Source of the DNA: Paragonimus westermani | Lineage: Eukaryota; Platyhelminthes; Trematoda; Plagiorchiida; Troglotrematidae | NCBI GenBank assembly: GCA_008508345.1 | Contig: QNGE01000287.1 | Span: 62,001-126,000 of the forward strand | Direction of reading: 5' to 3' | DNA: 64,000 bases | Part shown: piece after piece, positions 1 through 13,652 of the stretch | How the letters are laid out: each line of letters begins with the position of its first letter | How positions within the stretch are numbered: the first letter of the stretch is position 1 | The notes under the pieces: generated by a model | Told to the model about the DNA's origin: nothing | The model's input: the letters and a program-made list of their open reading frames with translations, nothing else | Database searches by the model: none | Translations under genes and position numbers: made by a program

Positions 1-1640
1 GGTTCATTTGAGCACGTCAGTCTGAATATTTTGAAAATACGATTGCGAAGGGTGTTCTTAATCGGGCTCAATGATTTTGCCGGCGAGAAAGCTGGAAAAT
101 TGCAATCGGGAGTTTAGGAAATGAGTGGTAAGGAATGATGACTGTTCATCTAATATCAAAATGTTAGCAACAGTCGACCAGTATTCAAGGTTTGTAGTCA
201 GAATTCCGGGCAGAACAGTTTGGAAATGGAAGATTAGTTGATAGGTTTGCCCCACGGTAGCCATTGTGAAATCTAAATTTTATGTTCGGACTAAGAATAA
301 CCTTTCTGCTGAGCTCTTGTAAGATCGTACGTCGTGCATTTAAGCACGAAGTTGGTCAGCTTAATGTTACTCAGAACGTTAAATCTTAGAAAAGATAGGT
401 TTAGCGTTCAACTTTCAATAAGTTTAAACTCAAACTACAAACCATTGGGTGTTCCATATGCACGGTTTGATAAAACAACATCAAACATGAAACATTTGTC
501 ATGGGTTTATTAAAGTGGTATGAGTACACAACTTTTAGACGTGGAAGTTGTGAGTGAAATAAGTCTATGTTAGGCTTGAAGGGAAACATCTTTCTAGCAA
601 AGTGGACAAAAAACAATCGCTATTTTAAAAAACGTAAAATTACGTGAATAAAAATAAGCACCTTGGTTCGAGCATCACTTTGGTGATACTTGAACCGTGC
701 AAATGAACATTTTGGAACCAATGCAGTGAGCAGCGTATTAGTCTTCTCTTTAGTCTGAACTTTAATCACCGTCTGATGAAAACGTGAGCTACATATACCC
801 ATACACAAGTAACAAAACGCAATCTGCCTTCACTTAGTCAATTAATCCGCGGACACTAAAAATAGCAACGAACTCTTGTTTACACTGGAGACAGACTGTG
901 ACATGACGACTTGTAGCATGATGTACAAGACGGTTTGCATTAAAACTGTCAAAACTGTCAATATGAAATTAGTTTCTAAGTAAATAAAGCAAAACAGATG
1001 CAAATAACGTGATATGTAGATAGTTCACTGAGTGCAATTGCGATTATGCTTGTGAATTTTGATGTTCTTGTCAAAGGTTTAGTCGCTGAGTGGCTTCTGT
1101 CGTCAGGTGCAACTGCGCACGGTAAAGCAGAGTGAAGGAATTGGCATGCTGGTTTCTACCAAATGCATTCTGATTGCAAACAGCACGAGGCTCGACGTAG
1201 ATACAAAAAGTAAATAGCCAAAATAAAAAAAGATTTGGTGGATTTCCATTTCTGAACTGGAAGACTTTCAGTTTCCGTTAAATGATTCACATATTGAAAA
1301 GCTAGAAATACTGGAAGCTTTTATTAGTTGCATAATGTGTTATTTTGACCAGAGTATACCCGTATAATCTCTTGGAGGAAGCAGCTATTTTCCGATATGT
1401 TACATTTTTCCGTCGGTGAGAATTTTACTGTCATGCGGACCATCAGAAAGAACGTGACCTCGGCCTGGGGCTGAGGTCTCACCAATAATTCTTGCTGAAA
1501 CAATTGGTTCCCTTGAGCAGTTTGCGCAGAGCAGTTAGAACACGAAAACCGGGAGATGCAAGCACCTCGTACTGACTCACCGGTAACAAACTTACAGTAA
1601 CATGGATGGGACTTTTGTAGCGAATAACTAGGATAAGTCA
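1..1640. other. non-coding DNA, nothing recognised
   Basis: AT-rich sequence with only short open frames, the longest about 105 codons, which is within chance expectation. It directly follows the 3' end of the PLE fragment at 1641-2170, read on the minus strand, so part of 1300-1640 may be PLE 3' untranslated sequence. I found no conserved motif to show this. Confidence 0.4.
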
Positions 1641-2170
1641 TTAAGTCCAGGGAAGAGTCAGGTTCACGGTCACTTGTGTCCGAACCGCGAAAGCTGATTT
1701 GAGTCGATTAGTTGCAACTGCTTCAACAAACCGTAAGAATCTCGGGTTAGGATCATGCGATGGGATTCTGAATGCACAAGATGGATACGTAGCGTGACCG
1801 GTGGTCAGAACGTGTCTGGTGTCTGAGGTAACTGGCTGGTCGTGCGTTTCAGATACATTGTCGTTCTCCGGTGACACGGACTTCTGTGCCCATTTAGGTG
1901 AATATTCGGTTATTCTGGAGACCAAACATCTCTCACTTTTGCCTATGTAGCTTTCTCCGCAGTTATATACAAATTGATAAACACAATATGAAGGGGCACC
2001 GATAGGCTGATCTCCCTTGATTGAAGGCACCGGTAACTTCTGAGTGCTAACCATTACACGGGGTTCGGCTGCATCGAATTTCTCATTTGCTCATCAAAAG
2101 CCGGAAAACAAGATCTTACGAAAGTGCTTAACCTTGAAACTTCACATCGGCAAATCCCGGTCAAATTTTT
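1641..2170 (-). pseudogene. Penelope-like element fragment, GIY-YIG endonuclease end (family A)
   Basis: The minus strand encodes the C-terminal part of a PLE polyprotein. An open frame of 137 codons (2054 to 1641) contains CVYQFVYNCGESYIGKSERC, which has the GIY-YIG nuclease core in the PLE form (CVYxF, CGxSYIG, then R/K residues). It is followed by a histidine-containing TGH segment and a closing LRFVEAVATNRL stretch, both usual at the PLE C-terminus. Upstream on the minus strand (about 2055-2170) another frame resembles the RT-to-nuclease linker, so at least one frameshift separates them. No RT domain could be followed upstream of about 2200. In intact elements this domain nicks target DNA for reverse transcription. 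The copy is truncated and dead. Confidence 0.7.
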
Positions 2171-5100
2171 AATACAGTTTGTCAGACCGCAAATCGAGTA
2201 ATGTCAAAAAGATATTTGCTGGTCGACCTAATCTATGAATTCGTTTTTCAAAGGCTTGAAGTAATTTCAATAAACATGCGCATAACATAAAGAATTCGAC
2301 TGTTTCAAGCATTTGCATACCACTGTGTTCTTTAAGGTACATAAGACATGGAAGACATGGAGAGTTGTATACACGTAACAGTTACGGAACCGATTCGGAA
2401 GAACGAAGCTGCAACTATTTTTCTTTAAATTGTACATGTAGTTTCAATCATTGTTGTAATGAACTCATTGTGTACCAATTAGTCACAGAGTTCGGATATG
2501 ATGTCTGGTGTCTCTGTGTTCATTCTCGGTCAGCATCACTATCAACCTTACCAGAATTCTAGTGAGTGCAGCAAAGCAACTTGAATGTAAATCTGAACAA
2601 TTGTTTCGTAACTGTAGTTGATATTCTGAACAAAATATTTTTTATAACCACACCAACCTACATAGGCAAATTTGGAAACGTAAACACAACCTAACATTTA
2701 TTTTCAAAGATTTCATTTAATAGGTGGTGAAATTTCCAAAATATTCCACGATTTTCACCAAAAAATGTTTGAAACTTTATTTTCTTACTCATGGAAACAG
2801 CCGAAACGGCTTCGGTTTAAGGTTATGACAAATTGGAGATTGCACATGTTCGTATGCGCCGACGGCGGCAATTGGGCATTTCATTATTTTGTAATGGACT
2901 GAGTGTGTTTAGCTGTTTTGTGGCATCCATTTTAAGCACTCGAATGCATCTGACGCCAACGCAATCGATTGCAGGTATTAGACACATCACTTTTCAAACT
3001 CCCTAGAGTCAGAAAAAACTGGAGTGACCACAACACTTATACATTCGTTTCAAAATCTCATTACTTTGCCAACATTAAATTGTCGCTTACTGTTCTGATA
3101 ACTGCTTATATCTTGTAAGATGTCAAGAAGTGTGTGCAAGCAGTTGACTCTCGTGAGTTGTCAGTTGCAGTTTCACCTATAAACACCATTCGTTTTCCAC
3201 GTCCTGAAATCATAGTGCGAGTTGAATCTTCACCATTAAACAAGGTAAACACGTATACACCAAGATGCCGAAAGTGAAACACACATTGAATTAAACCATT
3301 CGACTGCAATGGCGTCATTGATTTTGTGAGTTAGCAAATTACTGTTTAACTTGCTCAACCGGAAACTGTTCTAAACTCGGGAGCAATCAATCAACAGGAG
3401 TGCGTTCTCCAGAAAAATTTCCTATCCCTATACCCCACTGCTAAACAACAAATCGTAGGGTAACTATTGATGTAGCAATTGTTTCGAGCGGGAAACCCAG
3501 CTGAAATAGATGGATGATGTTTTTGTTTGGAGAAGTAATCACATTCACAAATGATCGGCTGGCCAACTTTTGCAATATCCACGCTTTGATTTAATTGTTC
3601 ACATAAAAATTCCAAAGCCTCCAAATTCTCTGAATTTTTCTCAGCCGCGAAATGGGGAATTCAAAAGACGGAAATTGAGAAATATTTTGATTTAGCTTGC
3701 ACACATCAGTGGCAAACAAATAAGTTTCTTCTCAGTATCTTACCATATCCTAGAGTGCTTGTTGCTTTTATTTCGACTGGCATGTAACAAGCATCTTATC
3801 ACGGGTCTATAGATAAAGAGAAAGCCAAAAGTATTCACCCATAAAGGACCCGAAAAACTCGAAGTCCCAAACACTTTTTATTTGCTCGAAGAAAAAGCTT
3901 AAACATGTTGTCTATTTACTTAGAGTACGCAACAGCTTATCCAACCATACCGTTTCGAAATTGGTCGTAGTCCAGGGGTTGACTTTTGTTTAACCCCATT
4001 ACTAAGGTCTATCCCTGATGCAACCGGAATGTTTTCTAAGACTATTGCCCTTTGAGACAAACTTGTGGAGTACTACGCCATCCAGTTCACAGCTAACATG
4101 ACCGAACTACCATAAGTGTCCTGTCGTGAGCAGTTTTGAAATTGCGTGAGTACCATACAAAGGGACGGCAATTATCCTGTTTGCTGAAGCTGATGGTCTC
4201 ATCTGTAAGATATGCTATCATCTTAATATCACACACCGAGTTATAGGTTTGGCTGATGCACACTAAATGGCATATATGGTTCTCTCAACATTTCGCATTA
4301 AACGATGTTTTCCTTCCGGAAATTTTCCAGAAAATAAAGGAAACAAACGAGCAACGAAATTCGAACCCTTAACATGCTTCAGAAATGACGGACTGAAAGG
4401 TCTGTGGGGACGTGGGACCTACAGTCATTTCTGAGTTTTGTTCAAATTATGTCGACTAATACTAGCCACATATTTTTCGGTGTGCAACAGATTACATTTG
4501 AATTTGATAATGTGCATAGAATTAAGGCACACGAGTACCCTCCTGAATGTTTGAACGAACTGAATAAACAAAACTTGATCGTTGAAAAAGTTACTTATTT
4601 CTAGGAGGTCACCGTTTTAAAATTGTTACTCATATCACATCAAAACAAACCACTTATTAGACCAACTCATCACCGCATGTTCATATGAGCCCGTTAATTC
4701 CGTAATAAATAGGTAAATAACCACAACGATCCAACCGAGTTTTTCGCCTTGCTTCAGGTTTTATTGTATAACTGACTAGGGCTTACTAGACCACACTGAT
4801 AAATGTGACTGTAGTCCACTGAAAGTAAGTTTACATCAGCCTAGTCATCGCTGCAATTCAACTGTGTTACATTCAAGCTAGAAGTTTTTTTCTCTCCTCT
4901 GTTTTAACTCCCGCTAGCTGATTTTATTTTCGTTTACTCATATACTTTACACACGGATCCACCTGATGAACAAAAGTTTGAACATATCAAGTGTTGAGGA
5001 GTGGATGGTAATAATTGACCTGACAATCTGGGTAATCTGACCAATTCAAAAATTATATAGATCGATTAGTGCACAGTCGCATAGTTGACATACATGAGAA

Positions 5101-5799
5101 GCGAACAGACAGAGGAATATAAAGATCTGCATGTTTACTATTGGAATTCTCCGTATAAATATGTGTTTCGCAAATTGTCATTCACGGTGAAAGTAATGCA
5201 TGCCATTTTAAGCGAACACTTAACAGGATAATTTAAAATGTGAATCACTTTGAAGCAACGGTGTTTACGAAGTCACACTGTTTGTCAGAAAATGGTGTCT
5301 CGTACATCCTGAGTTACTGAATTTGTTTCATATATCGCCAATAGTACTTGCATGGTACACGAGCAGTTGTGGTGAACACATCAGTTTGGAAAGCTAGCAA
5401 ACGCTTAGGTGTTTGAGTCGTATTGGTCTTTACCATTAGTAGTCAGGTCGGTAGCACACACCTTTCGACTGTTAGGCTTCAGTTTTTCTCTCTTTACAAA
5501 TGTTACTGCCACAATTGCAGTTGGGACCGTTTTTATTTGCATGATGCTTTAAGTACTGGACCTCTGGGAATGCATCCAAATTTACTACACGCTCTGGACC
5601 AATGAAATATGAGAACTTATCTTTATTTTACTGAACGTTAGTGGTGACTCTCGGAGGTCTAGTTTGTCGCACAGCACTTGGTAATCCATAAATCCATCTT
5701 AACACGAAATATTCTAATTTATTTTGACGTTATAATACATAAATACTTATCAACAACAAATATGTAACATTATTCCAAATTGAAACAAAACGCACTCTA
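2171..5799. other. non-coding DNA, nothing recognised
   Basis: I see no conserved coding motif, RNA gene or repeat here. The open frames (for example 3391-3624 on the minus strand and 4404-4604 on the plus strand) are short and match no family I know. Confidence 0.4.
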
Positions 5800-5930
5800 A
5801 TCGCATTCAGATAAATCTTGTCGCTGATCCAACTTGGAAGAAATCACTTGGATCCAGTTTAGCTCTTACTACATTTCGTCAGTAATGCACGTTCTCCTTC
5901 GGACCGGAATTTTCACTCCGATTTTTGTGA
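5800..5930 (-). repeat. tRNA-derived SINE, old minus-strand copy
   Basis: This is a diverged copy of the SINE seen at 16863-17272. Shared landmarks in the same order include a CGCATTCAGATA block, a CACTTGGATCC..TTTAGCTCTTA block matching CACTAGACTCGAGTTTCGCTCT, and CGTCAGTAATGCAC. The region after that matches the inverted B-box area (ACCGGAATTTTCACTCCG). The tRNA head beyond the B box has decayed. Confidence 0.6.
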
Positions 5931-7879
5931 CCGCAAAACTCGCGTGCTAACTAAAAAATATTAGCAAACCCGCGGTAGAGAAGTGACTGTTCATTTTCTG
6001 CCGGTCAGTTACAACATTTTGTGAATATTGTTCAGCTTGTATGATTGATCCGAAAAAAAGAACATCATTGCTCTGTTTAATCCAAACGAAACTCCGTGAT
6101 CAGGACGTCTTGCTTACGTTGGCATTAGATACTTCATTGAACAAACTGGTCATGGCGTGCAGTTTGAAAAAATCAAGATCACTGAACTCTCTTTCTTGAA
6201 TGAAACCGTGCTTTAATTCAAATGACAATCATCCGCGTTCGGCTATAGTTCTAACAGATTGAATCTTCCACATCAAACTGACCAACTGGGCAGATTGTCA
6301 TAACTTTCTCTACTTTCACAATGTGGTCTGTGTATCACACCGCTGATGTAATCCCTAATGTTCGTACATGATAATTATTACCTTGCCAGTCAATCAGTAA
6401 GACGAAACAGAACATGAAACGTCAGTTTAGAAAATGTCGCGTTTTTAACTTGCCATATGCTTGCGGATAAACTCAGTAGTGACGATCGATATAGCATACT
6501 ATGGAAAAGGATGTCGTACTGCAGGTAGACGCTTGTGCATCAGTAAATGATTGTGCGTTTAAACGCAAAAATGCACCAACATGAGTTCTTAAAAGATACA
6601 CATAGAGATAAATCCTGCCTCCGTATTTGACATGATTCGGCCGTTATCTACTCAGACCACGGCTGACAGCAGCTGGTACCGCTAAACAGGTGTTTGCTGT
6701 TAACCGTACGTATACACCTATTGCTCCAGTCTGAAGAAACCCTCGTCTAAGCCTGATTTGTTATTCCGTCTAACAGTACGATCTTCAAACCCAGTATGCC
6801 ACAGATCCAGAGTCACTACTCATTGTGGCAGATCATGCTGATGCATGCTAGAAGGTTGCATACCTTACCGACGTAGCCATTTTCATTAACCGCTTTACTG
6901 GCCAGCGGAAGCCAAACCCTTAAACCTGTCATAAACCAGGAGTGCTTTATAAACTGTCATAAACGAGAATGAAAAAATGCTCAGTAAGCTGGTCAGCGAA
7001 CGCGCGGAGTAAAATGTCATGGATTCTCTTGATATCCAAATTTTCCGCAGTTAAACAACATGATCAATAACATAATCAGTTTGCTCATGTTCTGTTCTCA
7101 TGTCCATCAGAATCCACCGCCTACGACAAAAGACCACGCAGAATATGTAAAAAAGCGTCGTCTACACCAGAATGCTGAAACTGATTTACGAATTCGAGTG
7201 TGAGATGACGTGCTGGGTTTGTTTACTGTTCACAATGTCAGAGGAACACGATCGGTTCCGAACATATAGCTGCTCATAACCTATACATATCTAGCTAACC
7301 TCAACTAATTGCGTCTGAGCTGTCACCAACTCTCAAAATCCTATATTTCGGTAGCAGAGTTTGTAGTTTAGGTCCGGCAGTTACGCATAAATGTTGAGTG
7401 GCAACAGCCGCGAAGCTCACAGTATGCTTCTAGCGAACTTTGTCAAGTAAAACATTACCGGTCATGCCATTTGCCTAAATCCCATCAAATCGGACATGTA
7501 TAATCACCCTGCTACATGATCACAAAGATGGGTTAGATTTGCGCATCTGCCTTGCGAATGACTTCTAACACAACAGCGGTTACATGCTGACCGTGAACTC
7601 CGGACGACTTCCTACCAAATTACAGACAGAAATTAATCATTAGAAGAAGCGCGTAGCAAACAAGGTCGTTTAGGATTATATGGGGGTAGCAGATAAAATA
7701 TGTCACAGTATACACATGTCACATATGTCACCTAGTAGTTTATGTCTGGGTTGAGTCATGAGACTTAGTTGCATAACACTGATTACTTGAGTTGTACAAA
7801 GTCTGTGGAAGAGGCGTACCGTCTATGAGATCACTTAATCCTAGGTTTGTGTACACGGCCATGGAGGGTTCAAAGATTT
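5931..7879. other. non-coding DNA
   Basis: No gene or repeat was recognised. The right end (about 7740-7880) lies just 3' of the PLE copy on the minus strand and may hold its untranslated tail. Confidence 0.4.
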
Positions 7880-9650
7880 GATCAGCCACTTCTGGGCCCA
7901 CAGAGGTGGTGAGTGTAGTTGGATTGCAATGCCCTCTTAGGTTGATGGTATGCAACCATTGACAAGCTTCGGATGTATCTCACATATGTGACTGATTGGA
8001 TTAAACGAAACGGTCGGACTGATCAGGTGATTTGACTATCAAATGCATGGCGACTGTAAACGAACAGACACTTAGCTCTCTCCCTGTTAGTCAAAACGGT
8101 TGGTGTCCCAGAGTGCGTTAGCATAATAACCGTGTTATGCGGCCTATGTGGCTTGTTCCACAGTAAAAACGCAACGGTAAACACAAAAAGAGTCAGCATG
8201 AACAGGCAATTAATTTTTCGAATGGGAGCGCGACAGTAGTATGGAGTAAAGTGAACGCCTTTTTAGCTGCGGAATACTTTTTATTGGTTGCTGCATTAAG
8301 TTTCTTGGTTACGTTATCGGTGACATCATCACCACTGGAGAGCAGGGAAAGATGAACAGACTTTTTGTTTGCAGTTTGTGGTTTATCTACCTTAACGCTA
8401 ATAGTACATTCCCATGAACGAACTGCTACGGATAGCCATTTTCAACTGATTTATTAAAAATGAGCACTCTTTCCTCTCCGCTGGCGTGGCTTAAGCGTAT
8501 TTTAGTGACTCTGTCTATCAGACATCAGATTAGATTCCTCTTCTTTTCCAGTGAAACACAGCCGTTGAAGTTTGTATGCTGGCCCGTCCAAGTTGTCTCA
8601 AGATACGTCTTCCGTTGTCTCGTATCATCATCGGGACGAGACACGAGCACGTTTAGGAACGCTATACCTGTGGATGATTCGGGTTTTAGGGTGAAAAATT
8701 GTTGGGGCCCAAAGATTCATTCAGCACACAAATGATATCATCTACATAACACTTGCAAAGGGTAGCTGATTTTATCTGACCAGCAGATGAACTACACTGT
8801 AGCTTTGCCACAAAAATATCAGACTCTAATTGGCCTAATGGCGACCCCATTGCTACTCCGTCATTTTGAGGGTATAACCTGCCGCAGAAATTAATCTGAA
8901 CGTTGTTTTTGCAGCGATATAGTAACTAGTTCAGTTCTTCCACTGGTATTTCCACCTCGATATCATTACTGTCAATATACTGTACAAAGAACTCAATCGT
9001 TTCAGTGAGTGGGATAATGGTGGAAAGGAATATGACGTCGAGCGAGAATAAACGCCTGCTTAATGTGTTCAGTTGCTTCGAGGTTTCAACAAATTCAAAA
9101 GACTCTCTCAAGCTCTGCATAGCTAATTTCTTTCTGAACAGGCCCTAAGAGCGTGATTAGTTATTTTACGGTTGCGTGATACGGAGAGTTACACACAACT
9201 AAAATCGGCTGTAAGAGTACATCGTTTTCATTACTTGGGTAAACCATAGAATCTAGGGATTACAATGCCTACTGGCCTAATTCTTTCAAATCTGCCTAGT
9301 CTATCAGGGCCTTGTGCTTCATACATCTAAGTTGTTTTGTTAACGGTTTTTTGATAGCCGCTGTTTTGCCCTCATGATCTAGTACTCTGAAAGAATTCGG
9401 CTTTATCTCCCAATAACTTGTTCATTTTGTTTCATGGATCAGCTTCATCTGAGATGACGATCCCAGCGCCCTATGTCAGGTCTGTATATTATTATACTCT
9501 CATTCCTTCCTGGAGATTTCAGTGAAGCCAAGCGCTCCCCCGTCAGTAGGTCTCTGGCCACTGATTTTCGGCTCAGATACTGATAACATGCGTGAATTAG
9601 GATTAGTTTGAGCATCTCAGCATTGATAGCTGAAGATGGCCGTGGACCAC
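7880..9650 (-). pseudogene. Penelope-like element, decayed RT plus GIY-YIG endonuclease (family A)
   Basis: This is the most complete PLE coding remnant here, read on the minus strand with many frameshifts and stops. Pieces appear in the canonical order. An N-terminal RT block (GAGIVISDEAD near 9470, then NKMNKLLGDKAEFFQ) is followed by PVGIVIPRFYGLPK (about 9270-9310), NSPYHATVK and SLDVIFLSTIIPLTETIEF (8926-9120). The palm motif DGVAMGSPLG is at 8830-8860 and the catalytic YVDD at 8737-8748. A thumb-like block ending in TTWTGQHTNFNGCVSLEKKRN is near 8540-8610, then the linker VHLSLLFSGDDVTDNVTKKL. A frameshifted GIY-YIG core (FCVYRCVF.. / CGTSHIGRITR) lies at about 8100-8205. The terminal EGIAIQLHSPPLWAQK is near 7890-7930. 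RT and nuclease order and motifs are those of PLEs. The nonsense codon at 8926-8928 and the frame changes show it is inactive. A possible extension to about 10300 was not recognised. Confidence 0.85.
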
Positions 9651-12600
9651 ACGGTCGATATTCACACTATTTTCTCTTCAGCAACTTTCAGAGGTTGACT
9701 ATGAAAAACGAATCTCAGACCTAGTGTACATCATATCATAAAAATGACTGCTTCTTTGTAGGATAAGTGAGAAATATTAGTTCCTCCGGTCTTCAAAAAA
9801 TTAGATCTCGTTCCCTCGCAAAAATGTCTAGGTTTACATTTGCTTACAGTTGCGGGAAGGATTCTCATCAGCTTGGATGTACTTGACTGTGCTACTTCTG
9901 AGTGACAGCTGATCAAAGTAGCTTTTGGTGGGAACTCTACCTGATAAGTGCACTCATAGGAATCAACCATGTTTGCGCTATTAAATGGCAGTCGCATACT
10001 GATGATGACATTATTCTGGATTCCAGATTTGTCGGTTTATCACACAAAACTATGTCATCTGCGACATGCACTTTACATAGTGTTTGTATTTCTGTCGCCA
10101 GTATTTCGCAGTGGCTCTCGGTTTGTCTGATATACTCCGTGGCTTTCTGGATAAAGTTCACAAAGCCAAAGTTAGTTTTTCGAAAAAATTTAAGCGTTAC
10201 ACAGAAATCACAGAAATGAGTTTTCCTAACTTCAGTGATAATGACGTTACGGAACAACTTCACGGGAAGCCGTATATTTGTGAACCACCAGATCCGAGTT
10301 AAGTTCGACAATATTTTCTCTTATTAATAAATAATAAAATACTGGCATTTCGTTGCTTATTCGATTGAAACATTTAATGACATTTTCAAAAAAGTAATCT
10401 CTTCTTGTGTGAAGAAGCAACACAATCGACAGTTCATTACAAACTTCCGTGGTAGATATTTTGGCAAATCATTCTGCAATCACACTTATCGCAAATGTCA
10501 TCCAGGATGAGTTATTTTCCTGTTCATTTTTGTGCCGAAAGTTTTAGTTAGTAAATTCGGCTTCATTTGGTTCGTGAACGACAGCAAAACCGCATGTGAG
10601 GTAGGCAATACAGAGAAGGACACTGTTTAGTTTATGTACAGGTAATCATATCAACATCCTGGCTCCTGCCTACCACGTAGTCCTGAGATCAATCACAGGT
10701 CCAAAGCCTGAACAACCTTCTCGGTTGATCGAGTTTCACGTCATTCCCACTTCCCTTGCTGCTTGAACCAAATCTGGGCATTAGGTCTGGTCAGTTGGTT
10801 TGTCAGTGATTTTACCTACCTTACAGCTTACACAGTCAAAACGGTGTATCAACCAAATCACACATTTTTGTCATGCCAAACCTTGTGGCAAACAAATGTT
10901 GTCACAGTCAGTCCATTACGTATCTTGCCTAACCATTTACATAAGTTGACTATCTGTCGTATAACTGTTTGCCAGTAAAAGTCGGAGGTGAGCAAATATA
11001 TGAAAACGTCAATATAATAAGGAAAACCTTATTGTGCTTTTTCTTTGCCGCACCTTTTATGGGTTTCTTTTTTATGTATATAGAATGACCTTCCAAGAAG
11101 CCTTCTCACAAAAAGCTTTTCCTTGGACTATTTTTCTCCGTTCTTCTGGAATTCGACAACAATTAGGGACTTTAAAGAAATTTCTTCGGCGCAACCGTGG
11201 AATAAATCGCTGCCCCAAATATGACATATGCCTGCATAGAGAGACGAAACTGTTGTTATGTTGATGCGCGGAACCCCATCTACTTGTAGCAGACAATGCA
11301 GACCGTCTGCCGTCGTTAATTCCAGTACCTGGTTAGTTTTACAAGTAATTGCCATATGCTTATCTCAAACCACGGCAGAAATCATCAGAATAACATCTCT
11401 GGGTAGATATAGAAAATCCTAAGAATTGGACGCAACTTAACGAAACGTTTAGTTATAAAAGTATATAAAGTTGAAATAAACAGCAAAACAAACGGAAGTC
11501 ACAGGATTGTGAATCAAGTTCAGGTAAACAGTCTCTGTACGACGGCGACGAGGAAGATTCCTTTGGCATCTTCTAGTAACAAAACGTCTGCATGTAACAT
11601 GATTAACAACACGCAGGAACATGTTAACATAATCTGGTAATGATTGTGTAATATGGGATGGAAGTCAAATATGATGTCTACCGCGATTAAGTATTGCGTG
11701 GTCATGAACGCCCGATTTCTATGCGACGAGTAGAGGCCCACGTTGAAACACAGCCTCCTTAGACACCTTACTTCGCCGCACCTCTTGATTCATTCTATCC
11801 GTGTGTGCGTCAACGTAACAGTTGGCATATATATGCGTGAGACGTTTGCGTTTTCCAGTGTGTTGTTGCCATGCGTTACATCTACGAAACCGAACGCTTC
11901 AAGTGATCCACTGAAGAAAATGAGAAAAATGAATGAAGATATTATTGAATGATTTCTCGCCGTTTTCAGAGAGTGGATAATGAAAATTCAATGGTCCAGA
12001 CAATAGAAGGCCAAAAATAACCGTCCTCAGTATCCAAGACCTACAATACACACGTGTATAAACAGTGTACAAAATACGGCATCGACTGCAGGACAATAAA
12101 AAACGGTGTTTTCTGCAGATGGCCATAATGCGCATTGTTCAAAATAGCAAATGTATCCCATTATTGTTTTTTGTGCCATGGCGTTGTTTATCCCCTTCAT
12201 TAAGGAAGAGGGAGACTACGTTTGGTCAGTCCCCATGCTGGCGGAGACAGGGAAATCACTTTGCAGCGGAACAAAAATTATAGTCTGGCAATCCTACTGA
12301 GCTTCATGTCGGACTTATGCAAGACTCATCCTGGAATAGATCTGCAATTTGACAAACGACTGGAAGCGACAAAACCCGACCATAATCAACGAATTTTTGT
12401 TCATGTAAGTGAATCAACTTTGCTATGAAGTGGCGTAATGCATCAGGACCTGTTACGATAAAGACCTCAAGATTCCGTTGAAGACATCTGTTGGGACGTG
12501 ATTTTGGGATGTCGGACACAGGGGCGCTTGGGCCTAGTTTCTCTCTTTCGGATAAGAACAAACCAAAAGTGGGGTATTTGAGATGGAAAACATAGCTGAG

Positions 12601-13518
12601 CTGATTAGACTGCGGATCTCTAGAGATTTGATCATGCGTTCTTCCGGCCGAAAATCATAAAACTTTATTGAATATTACTTCAGATGAGCATGTTCAAACA
12701 ATATAACATCTCCATAAAGAAATGAGTCCAATGTACAATTATGTACACAAAATAAGAGCCTAAAGGTGTAGATTTCATTCTGGACGTGACCGGAATGTTG
12801 AAAGTCGGTTGAGAAAATCTTGTCGAACATTTCATGTAATTTGAAAACTCATAGTCCACCAACCTGAGATTGTACGCCAGAGTACTGCGCAACGCCAACG
12901 TTGCTGGGATTCCAAGTACTTCGTTTTTGCATTCAACCTACTGCAATATATATTTTCAGTTTCTGAGGTTCTTATGGCCGCGCGTCCAATAATGAGCACT
13001 GCAATTTCACATGTAAATTTGATTAGGACGGTTAATCTTAATGCACAAGCAACCCAATTTAACCCAAAGCCTTCACACTGGTAGTTTGTTGTACGATCGT
13101 CATAATTTGTTCAGTAGTGTGAAATACAGATATGCATGGTCTCATATGGCTTGCTTGCGCGTAATTACCATCTCGGCCTAGTGGTAATCAGTGCAACATT
13201 CTTTTATCGAATGTATAATTTGACATCTTCCGTTTAAAAGAGTAGAAGGCATGCTGTTTGTAATTCAGTTGATTTGAGACCTGCGGGCTGTGATGCCCTG
13301 CAAATTGAGCAGGCTCAGTTGTATCACTGCAATGCCATTTGCGCGGTTAAACCAGAAAATAGCAAATGTTTCAAAAAATCTGTTGGTGAAGCTGAGGAAA
13401 GCCGCATTTTATTTCATTGCCCAAAAGCCGCAGAGAGTTTTAGTCGATGCGGATTAAACGAAACCTAGAACTGTTCGCCATACTCTTATTAGTGTAGAAT
13501 TCACAGCAACCCTATTTT
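9651..13518. other. non-coding DNA
   Basis: Open frames at 9731-9997 and 9937-10311 (minus strand) sit where the N-terminus of the PLE polyprotein would be, but I could not match them to it. The rest shows no known motif. Confidence 0.4.
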
Positions 13519-13652
13519 GAAAGCACACTAGACCTAAGGTTGACTTCCGTTAAAGCTCGACATTAGTGTATATATTATTCCCACAGCTGGAATTTGAAAT
13601 CCGGCCACAGTTTTCTGGGACAACTGCGTCGACCAATGCGCCATTGAACCCA
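13519..13652 (-). repeat. tRNA-derived SINE, minus-strand copy
   Basis: The sequence follows the SINE at 16863-17044: AAGCACACTAGACC, then CATTAGTGTATAT, then GCTGGAATTTGAAATCCGG (inverted B box). It ends with ATGCGCCATTGAACC (inverted A box; the reference copy has CTGCGCCATTGACC). Divergence is moderate. Confidence 0.65.

Noticed and set aside
9937..10311. 124-codon frame upstream of the PLE RT as PLE N-terminus
   Set aside because: Position is suitable but no residue pattern matched PLE N-termini; length is within chance.
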